Assembly: GCF_022651205.1 (NCBI RefSeq)
Contig: NZ_JALCQI010000001.1
Location: 62,001-126,000 of the forward strand
Direction: 5' to 3'
Origin: Limosilactobacillus sp.
GTDB taxonomy: Bacteria > Bacillota > Bacilli > Lactobacillales > Lactobacillaceae
Length of the DNA: 64,000 nucleotides
Below the pieces are notes generated by a model. It searched no databases. It was not told where the DNA came from and was given only the letters and a program-made list of their open reading frames with translations. Position numbers and translations under genes: made by a program. Below are positions 57,286 through 64,000 of this stretch, in pieces. Within the stretch, counting starts at the first letter, position 1. Each line of letters starts with the position of its first letter.

Positions 57286-59952
57286 TTAAGCCTTCTTCAT
57301 CCTAAACCGAATCCACTTATCTCCTTCAGTGAAAATCATAATCAAGCAGGAGAAGAGAATTACGGCACCCCATTCAATGAGGCTGATTCCGGTGACGTGG
57401 AATGCTGTTTGCATGAACGGAACGTAGGTTAAGATTAGCTGGAAGATAATCATTAAGCCAATTACGCCCCAAGCTTTCTTGTTGATGTCGTTAATTTGGG
57501 TTAAGCCATATTGTTCAGTTCGAATACTGAAGAAGTAGAAAATCTTGCTGATAACAATTGTGTTAACCATCATTGTTGTAGCGCTAAGCTCACCTGCACC
57601 GGCGCGAATAAACCATTCGTAACCAATTAAGGCAAAGATTGCCATCAAAGCGGAAACGTAGCCCATTTGGAAGAGGTCATGTCGGTTCATCAGCCGTTGG
57701 GTGATTGGTCGTGGTGACCGTTCCATTATGCCATCTTCAGCCTTTTCAAAGACGAAGGCAAATTGGATTGTGATGGCGGCAATTAGGTTGATCCAGAGCA
57801 ACTGAGCAGGTTGTAGTGGAACCTGTTGGCCAGTCAGGATTGAGAAAGCAACGACTAGTCCTTCAGCAAAGGAAGTTGGTAAGAGGAAAAGAATACTCTT
57901 CTTAATGTTGTCGTAGATCCGTCGACCTTCCTTAATTACGGCGGCCATTGTTGCAAAGTTGTCATCACCAAGGATCATGTCAGCTGCGTCTTTTGCAACA
58001 TCGGTTCCCTTGATTCCCATTGCAACCCCAATATCGGCTTTCTTTAGAGCAGGAGCATCGTTGACCCCATCCCCAACCATTGCAGTCACCTGTTGCTGGT
58101 TTTGGAGAGCTTCCACAATTTCAAGCTTGTTTTGTGGAGTTGTTCGAGCAAAGACCTGAGTATTTAGGGCAACGGTTTCCCGTTCCTTCGATGATAGCTT
58201 ATCCCATTCAGCACCGGTAATGGCGTTAATTGGACCGTTGGTTAAACCAAGTTCTTTACCGATCGCCCGGGCAGTCTGTGGGTCATCACCAGTGATCATC
58301 TTAACGTGAACCCCAGCTGTGTTCATCTTCTTCAATGCAGCGATTACTTCTTCACGCGGTGCATCAAGAAGGGCAGCTAGGCCAAGAAACTTAATTCCTT
58401 GATAGAGGTGTTCGTGATCAACCTCAGTTAAGCTTTCACCCTTTGGTACAGGTTGGTAACCAACAGCGATTACCCGCTTACCAACACTTGACCAGTCATT
58501 AACCCGTTGTTGCCACTTGTTAAGATCGAAGTTTGGATCTTCTCTTTGTGCCATTTCAAATAACTTGTCAGGAGAACCCTTGATAAAGATTACTTGTTGG
58601 TGGCTTTCTTGATCTTCCGTTAGCTTGGCGATGTAGCGGTAGTCGGAATCAAACGGTAGTAAGTCAATATCAGTGTACTTTGATTGATATTGGGGACCGT
58701 GAGCCTTGTGATAAAGTGTCAGGAAGGCACCATCAGTCGGTTCACCATTAATGTGCCATGCCCCGTTATTTTCGCTCAAGACAGTATCGTTAGCTTGGTA
58801 GCCGGCTTCCACGAACAGTTGTAACTGGTCGGTGAGGGCAGCTTTTTTACCATCTAGTTTAATTTCACCAGTTGGTGCGTAGCCAGTCCCCGAAACTTTA
58901 TAGAGTTGATCACCAACCCAGAGTTCAGTCGCTGTCATTTCGTTCTTAGTCAACGTCCCTGTTTTATCAGTGGCAATCACATCAACCGAACCGAGAGTTT
59001 CGACGGCTGGCATTGATTTAATGATTGTCTTGTATAATTTGGCCATTTTGCTGATCCCGAAGGCAAGAATCACGGAAGTAATTGCTGGTAGTCCTTCAGG
59101 AATGGCACCCACAAGCATAGCAACAACTGCAAGGGCTAGAGCAGGCAGTGAGTAAATCTTTAATATGAAGCCAACGATGAAGACGATGATCGAAGTTGTG
59201 ATGGTGATGTATGAAACCACCTTCCCAACGTGGTCGATTTCCCTTGTTAAAGGAGTCTTCTTTGGCTTGATGTGGGCAACCTCTTGAGAGATCTTCCCGA
59301 TTTCAGTCTGTTCAGCAGTTGCAATAACCACTCCCAAACCACTCCCGCTAGTTACGGAAGTTGAAGCGTAGGCCATGTTAACCCGTTCAGCTAACGGAAT
59401 GTTATCGTCACTTAATGGCTCATCAGTCTTAATCACCGAGTTTGTTTCACCAGTTAATGCCGATTCCTCAATCCGGAGGTTATCGGCAGAAACGATCCGT
59501 AAGTCTGCCGGAACGTTATCCCCAGCTTCAAGGAACACAACATCACCGACAACCAAGTCAGCTGCATCAATATCTTGTCGCTTCCCATTGCGGTAAACAG
59601 TCGCCTGGTTAGCCATCATTTCTTTAATCTTTGCTAGTGCGTTTGCAGCACTTGTCTCTTGGAAGTACCCGATCAGGGAGTTCAAAATTACTACGGCACC
59701 AATAACGATGGCATCAGTGTAATGCCCAATGATTACCGTTAGCAATGTTGCAACTAGCAGGATATAAATCACGATGTTATTAAATTGGCGAAGGAAGATC
59801 TTCCACTTTGACGTTGACTTTGCCTCGAGAACGTTTCGACCATCTTGGGCTAACTTTTGCTTAACTGTTGCGTCGTTAAGTCCTTGAGTAAAGTCCGTTA
59901 AGTTGAACTCTTGCTTCAGCTCGTTAGTAGTTAATTGATATTTTTCTTTCAT
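57286..59952 (-). CDS. Cation-translocating P-type ATPase (P2 type)
   Basis: DKTGTLTKNEMT, TGDDPQTARAIG, MVGDGVNDAPALKKADIG. Confidence 0.93.
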   Translation of the reverse strand: MKEKYQLTTNELKQEFNLTDFTQGLNDATVKQKLAQDGRNVLEAKSTSKWKIFLRQFNNIVIYILLVATLLTVIIGHYTDAIVIGAVVILNSLIGYFQETSAANALAKIKEMMANQATVYRNGKRQDIDAADLVVGDVVFLEAGDNVPADLRIVSADNLRIEESALTGETNSVIKTDEPLSDDNIPLAERVNMAYASTSVTSGSGLGVVIATAEQTEIGKISQEVAHIKPKKTPLTREIDHVGKVVSYITITTSIIVFIVGFILKIYSLPALALAVVAMLVGAIPEGLPAITSVILAFGISKMAKLYKTIIKSMPAVETLGSVDVIATDKTGTLTKNEMTATELWVGDQLYKVSGTGYAPTGEIKLDGKKAALTDQLQLFVEAGYQANDTVLSENNGAWHINGEPTDGAFLTLYHKAHGPQYQSKYTDIDLLPFDSDYRYIAKLTEDQESHQQVIFIKGSPDKLFEMAQREDPNFDLNKWQQRVNDWSSVGKRVIAVGYQPVPKGESLTEVDHEHLYQGIKFLGLAALLDAPREEVIAALKKMNTAGVHVKMITGDDPQTARAIGKELGLTNGPINAITGAEWDKLSSKERETVALNTQVFARTTPQNKLEIVEALQNQQQVTAMVGDGVNDAPALKKADIGVAMGIKGTDVAKDAADMILGDDNFATMAAVIKEGRRIYDNIKKSILFLLPTSFAEGLVVAFSILTGQQVPLQPAQLLWINLIAAITIQFAFVFEKAEDGIMERSPRPITQRLMNRHDLFQMGYVSALMAIFALIGYEWFIRAGAGELSATTMMVNTIVISKIFYFFSIRTEQYGLTQINDINKKAWGVIGLMIIFQLILTYVPFMQTAFHVTGISLIEWGAVILFSCLIMIFTEGDKWIRFRMKKA

Positions 59953-59976
59953 TTTGCTCCTCTTAATACTTTCCCT

Positions 59977-60029
59977 AAAGCAACATCACGGGTTCCCGTC
60001 CCCCGTGGGTAATAAATTACAAATGCTTT
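59977..60029 (-). promoter_or_regulatory. Structured 5' UTR element upstream of the P-type ATPase
   Basis: Minus strand: AAAGCA-TTTGTAATTTATTACC-CACGGGGGACGGGAACCCGTG-ATGT-TGCTTT, two coaxial stems. Confidence 0.5.
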
Positions 60030-60204
60030 GAGTTAAATTACTTTAATCAGTCCTTTTCTTATTTTTCGTAAGAATATTATACCATTCTGATTAAAGGGAG
60101 AAGCTGCTATTAAAGGATTCTTAGACGATAGTTCAATAAAATTTCATAATTAATAAAGCCCAAGTCTGGCCATCAAGGTAGCATAAACTTGGACTTATTG
60201 ATGT

Positions 60205-61527
60205 TTATTTGTTTTCTTCTTTCTTCATAAACCGCGGTGATGTTTCAGGAGCCCAGAAAAGACAGATAATTCCACCAACGATTAAAACAATGGTGCAGAC
60301 AAGCATTGCCAAATGAGCACCGCCGATGTTAGTTAATACCGGTAAGAGGAATGTTCCACTTGCAGCACCGATCCGGCTAATAGTAATACAAGTTCCAACC
60401 CCAGTAGCCCGAACCTTGATGTCAAAGAGTTCAGTGGGGTAAGGATAGTCAAGGGTTAACCCTGAAGAAAGGATGATTGAAAAGAGGGCAAAGATCCCAA
60501 TTTGAAAGCCCAAAGATGACTGGGGACCAATCATCATGGCAATTAAACCGATCGCAGAAAAGAAAAAGGTTCCGATTAGAAATGCCCGGCGACTAATCCT
60601 CTTGAAAACCCAGGCACCGGCCAGCACACCAATCAGCATACAACCGTTGTAGATGATTCCTGACAAATTACTGTCTCCCATATGCATACTCTTTAACAGG
60701 ATCGGCAGGAAGATACTGATACCGAAGAACGCAAACACTTGGCAGGCATAAAATAATCCACCAACAAGGGTTCGCCGTCGGTATTTTTTGCTAAATAAGA
60801 TCGTCCATGAAATATTATCAGCGGGTTTAGCCTTGAGAAGGCGAAGTGGGAGGCCCCAGCGTTTACCGATATGCTTTTGAATTAACTTTTGGGCCTTCTT
60901 GTTTTCCCCTTGGCTAGCAAGCCAGCTAGGCGAAGCAGGAAGTTTTGATACCGAACGAAAGATTCCGGCAACTAATCCGGGAACAACGGAAGAAGCGAGG
61001 ATTACTTGCCAGGTATGGCTCCCCAAACCGCTAATCATAATTCCGGCAATGTAGGAAAGAATAAAACCGATTGTCCAGTAGATAATTAATTGACTTTGGC
61101 GTTTACCACTTTCATTGGCTGGCAGCCATTCAACAAGCAACGAGTTTCCCACCGTATAATCAATGGCAATCATTAAACCAATGAGGAAACGAAGAATAAA
61201 CAATAAGAATAGGTTAGTAGTCACCAGCTGGAGGAGTGAAAAGGCCGCAAAAAGGTACATGTCAATCATTAACATCCGTCGTCGACCAAATTGATCGGCT
61301 ATTCGCCCCATTAAGGCACTTCCCATGAGTCCAAGTAAACTACCCGCACCAATTAAACCAACCCAAAAATCATTAATGGTAATATAATTTTGAGCTTTAG
61401 TAAGTCCAGTTCCGCTAATACCGAGGGCGTATCCACAGGCGATTTGGCCGAGGATAATTGCAAATAAGACGCGAAAATGAACAGCTTTTAATGGTGCTTT
61501 TTTATAATTCTTTTTTGTATATTCCAT
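60205..61527 (-). CDS. MFS transporter (sugar/metabolite porter type)
   Basis: GRIADQFGRRRMLMIDMYLF; PTELFDIKVRATGVG. Confidence 0.88.
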   Translation of the reverse strand: MEYTKKNYKKAPLKAVHFRVLFAIILGQIACGYALGISGTGLTKAQNYITINDFWVGLIGAGSLLGLMGSALMGRIADQFGRRRMLMIDMYLFAAFSLLQLVTTNLFLLFILRFLIGLMIAIDYTVGNSLLVEWLPANESGKRQSQLIIYWTIGFILSYIAGIMISGLGSHTWQVILASSVVPGLVAGIFRSVSKLPASPSWLASQGENKKAQKLIQKHIGKRWGLPLRLLKAKPADNISWTILFSKKYRRRTLVGGLFYACQVFAFFGISIFLPILLKSMHMGDSNLSGIIYNGCMLIGVLAGAWVFKRISRRAFLIGTFFFSAIGLIAMMIGPQSSLGFQIGIFALFSIILSSGLTLDYPYPTELFDIKVRATGVGTCITISRIGAASGTFLLPVLTNIGGAHLAMLVCTIVLIVGGIICLFWAPETSPRFMKKEENK

Positions 61528-61591
61528 GATAAAAAATATAAGAAAACCTTATATTAAAACACCCCTTAGTTGATGCTATAGATTGAGAAAA

Positions 61592-63205
61592 TTAATCCTC
61601 TTTAGCCTGGCGTTTAACCTTTGCATTAATTTTATCTGCCATCTTCAAATCAGGGGCATTCTTCATCTTACTAAGTAATCCCCAACGGTAGAAGAGGTAA
61701 CTAGCGATAATAATTACAACAAAGTCCCAGGGATAATGGAGAATATTTTTACCGTTAAAGCCAGTACTTCCGATATACGAAATGATCGAAATAAAAATAA
61801 GGTAGGTAATTAGCCAGCCACTACTTTTTAGCTGTTGCTTAATGGTTGTTCGACCTCGTTTGTAATCAAAATAAATGTATAGGGGCAACCCTAAGATGAT
61901 TACAAAAATGACCTCAATCGTTGTTGGCCACATTGCCCAGTAAATAGCTAAACTAGCAGCGATAAATGATAATGGAGCTATAATCGGCAGAAGTTTCGAC
62001 TTAACTGGTCGAGTATAGTTTGGTCGTAACTTTCGCATGGTCATAACAGTAACAGGACCGGTAAGATAAGCAATCAACGTTGAAGTTGAGATTACACTCG
62101 CAAGAACGTCCCAATCACGGAAGACAGTTACCATTCCTGCTCCAATTACCAAGTTAGTTAAGTATGCTAAACGGGGGTTCCCATAAATACCGTCAGTCTT
62201 TCCTAACCAAAGAGGAACGTGACGGTTGAGAGTCATGGCCGCTAACGTTCGCCCTGACGAGGCAACAAAGGAAACCCCGGTCCCAAATGGTGAGACAAAG
62301 GCATCTAAATATAAAAGAACAGCTAACCAGTTAATGCCAAGCATTATTGCAATATCAGCAAATGGCGAGTTGAAGTTCAACCCTTGCCAGCCGTCCTTAG
62401 CCAAGCTTGTCGGCTTAATTGCACCGATAAAAGCTAATTGGAGAAAAATATAAATCAATGCGGCAACGCTAAGTGAAATCACAATTGCCCGGGAAATATT
62501 TTTGGCAGGATTCTTAATTTCTCCACCAATATTAATAACCGTTTGGAAAGCATTATAGGAAAAGAGAATCCCGGAAATTGTTGTTGCCTGGAAAATAGCA
62601 CTAGTTCCGTTTGGAAAGAAACTATGAACGGAATTACCGAAATTCCCAGGATGAAAACTACTAATCATTAAAATAATAATTGTTAATAACGGCATCCCAA
62701 CTTTAAAAATAGAAATAAGATTGGTGAACCGTGTCATCAGTTCAACTGACCAAAAGTTTAGAAGGGTAAAGATAATCATGAACAAGAAGACTACCCAAAG
62801 GCCGCTATTACTAATGTGGCCGTTAGCCATGAACCGGTTAGTCCAGTTCGCCCAACTCCAAGGCCAGGAACTCATATATTGAACAGCCGCTACTGCTTCA
62901 ATTGGAATGATTGCTAATAATGAAACCCAATTAGCCCATGAAGAAATAAAGCCAAGTAAAGGCCCGTGGGTGTATTGAGCATAGCGACTCATTCCGCCAC
63001 TTTCCGGAAGCATTACTCCCAGTTCGATGTAGTTAAAGGCAATTAACCCCATCACGATCGCACCGACAATCCAGGAGATAATAGCGGCAGGTCCAGCAGT
63101 AGCTGCTGCTTCGCTGGCCCCAAATAACCACCCAGAACCAATTAACGAACTAATTGCGAGCATTACTGCTGAAAGTAACGAAATCTTTTTAGAATTTTTT
63201 TGCAA
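61592..63205 (-). CDS. APC family amino acid permease (apparent TTG start)
   Basis: SSLIGSGWLFGASEAAATAGPAAIISW; GAGGTG RBS. Confidence 0.88.
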   Translation of the reverse strand: MQKNSKKISLLSAVMLAISSLIGSGWLFGASEAAATAGPAAIISWIVGAIVMGLIAFNYIELGVMLPESGGMSRYAQYTHGPLLGFISSWANWVSLLAIIPIEAVAAVQYMSSWPWSWANWTNRFMANGHISNSGLWVVFLFMIIFTLLNFWSVELMTRFTNLISIFKVGMPLLTIIILMISSFHPGNFGNSVHSFFPNGTSAIFQATTISGILFSYNAFQTVINIGGEIKNPAKNISRAIVISLSVAALIYIFLQLAFIGAIKPTSLAKDGWQGLNFNSPFADIAIMLGINWLAVLLYLDAFVSPFGTGVSFVASSGRTLAAMTLNRHVPLWLGKTDGIYGNPRLAYLTNLVIGAGMVTVFRDWDVLASVISTSTLIAYLTGPVTVMTMRKLRPNYTRPVKSKLLPIIAPLSFIAASLAIYWAMWPTTIEVIFVIILGLPLYIYFDYKRGRTTIKQQLKSSGWLITYLIFISIISYIGSTGFNGKNILHYPWDFVVIIIASYLFYRWGLLSKMKNAPDLKMADKINAKVKRQAKED

Positions 63206-63556
63206 ATTTTCACCTCAAAAATATTTTAGTGATCCTTATGCAAATAGTGCCTAGTTGGATAACGCTAGACAGAAGTAAATCTCTTAATTGTGTTCCAAAC
63301 AACTAATGTCTATTCACACAAAAATTCAATTTCTTAAAGACAGATTACAATATACCATATCACGCAAAAAAGCTGTGATGCAAATCACTAGTGATAAAGT
63401 AAACGGATACATAGCTCAAAAATTGAATTTTTTAATCCATTATCAAAACTTATAATGATGGGAATTAGAAATATTTAAAATAAAAAGAAAGCAGAATTAC
63501 GAAATTAAGTTTAAACACGTAACCCTGTTTTCCAATATATCAATATAGTGAAGAGT

Positions 63557-64000
63557 TTATTTTACTTGATTTAGTTTGCTATGCCGGTACCCATATGTGA
63601 AGTAAATGATTAATCCAATTACAAACCAAATTCCGGCCCCAATATAAGTTTCCAATTGAAGCTGAGTCATCATTGCGAGACATAGAAGGCCTGAAAGCAC
63701 TGGAATGAATGGGTAAAGGGGAACCTTGAAGCCACCACGATTACCAATGTCTTTCCGTCGACGAAGTGGGATGATCCCAAATGACACGAGGGTAAAGGCA
63801 AACAGCGTCCCGATGTTAACCAGACTAGTTAATTGATCAAGGGAAACCAAGCCACCCATCGCAGCAATAATGATTGCAACGACCCAAAGAGCTACTTGTG
63901 GAGAGTGGCTCTTCTTATCTAACTTACCAAGAAATGCTGGCAACAGTCCGTCACGGCCGATCGCATAGATTAACCGTGAACTGGAGTAGATCATTGCTAC
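63557..64000 (-). CDS. Amino acid permease, C-terminal part (truncated by the window edge)
   Basis: IYSSSRLIYAIGRDGLLPAFLGKLDKKSHSPQVALWV, cationic amino acid transporter-like. Confidence 0.85.
   Translation of the reverse strand, partial: VAMIYSSSRLIYAIGRDGLLPAFLGKLDKKSHSPQVALWVVAIIIAAMGGLVSLDQLTSLVNIGTLFAFTLVSFGIIPLRRRKDIGNRGGFKVPLYPFIPVLSGLLCLAMMTQLQLETYIGAGIWFVIGLIIYFTYGYRHSKLNQVK

Noticed and set aside
63330-63540. AT-rich palindromic fragments in the intergenic region between two permeases
   Set aside because: Low-complexity AT-rich sequence; no convincing structure or motif.
1-64000. CRISPR array, tRNA or rRNA genes, prophage or restriction-modification genes
   Set aside because: No regularly spaced direct repeats, cloverleaf-like sequences or recognisable phage, Cas or methylase proteins in the ORF list.

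Overview
A 64-kb chromosomal window from a Lactobacillaceae-type Firmicute (gene content suggests Limosilactobacillus or a close relative; this is inference). Most of it is transport, amino-acid/nitrogen metabolism and housekeeping: an OpuC osmolyte ABC operon, LplA plus a GcvH-like protein, LTA synthase, two paralogous permease/aminotransferase modules (one with ornithine cyclodeaminase), a two-component system beside a YfcC-type transporter, BrnQ, PotABCD, PepX and PepI, a TrpXYZ-like ABC system, CadD/ArsR, a P-type ATPase and a DinJ/PemK-like toxin-antitoxin pair. There is no rRNA, tRNA, CRISPR array, transposase or prophage that I can support. The most unusual signal is a family of large modular palindromic repeats of about 120-260 bp. 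In seven of eight clear cases they begin within about 12 bp of a stop codon, co-oriented with the upstream gene. Each of those seven is preceded by a coding 3' end that shifts from a C-rich, G-poor stretch to a 28-44 nt C-free stretch across the stop codon. The second is a transcription attenuator upstream of a SteT-like permease, encoding a 21-aa serine-rich leader peptide (MLVFNNQLQQSSSSASSSIRG). Other RNA regulators are two T-boxes, a guanine-class purine riboswitch, and three leaders I could not assign: TrpXYZ-like ABC, ornithine cyclodeaminase operon and P-type ATPase. A two-gene region (YczE/YitT-like and MATE) carries three single-base frameshifts. All calls come from reading the sequence and supplied ORFs; no searches or folding programs were run.
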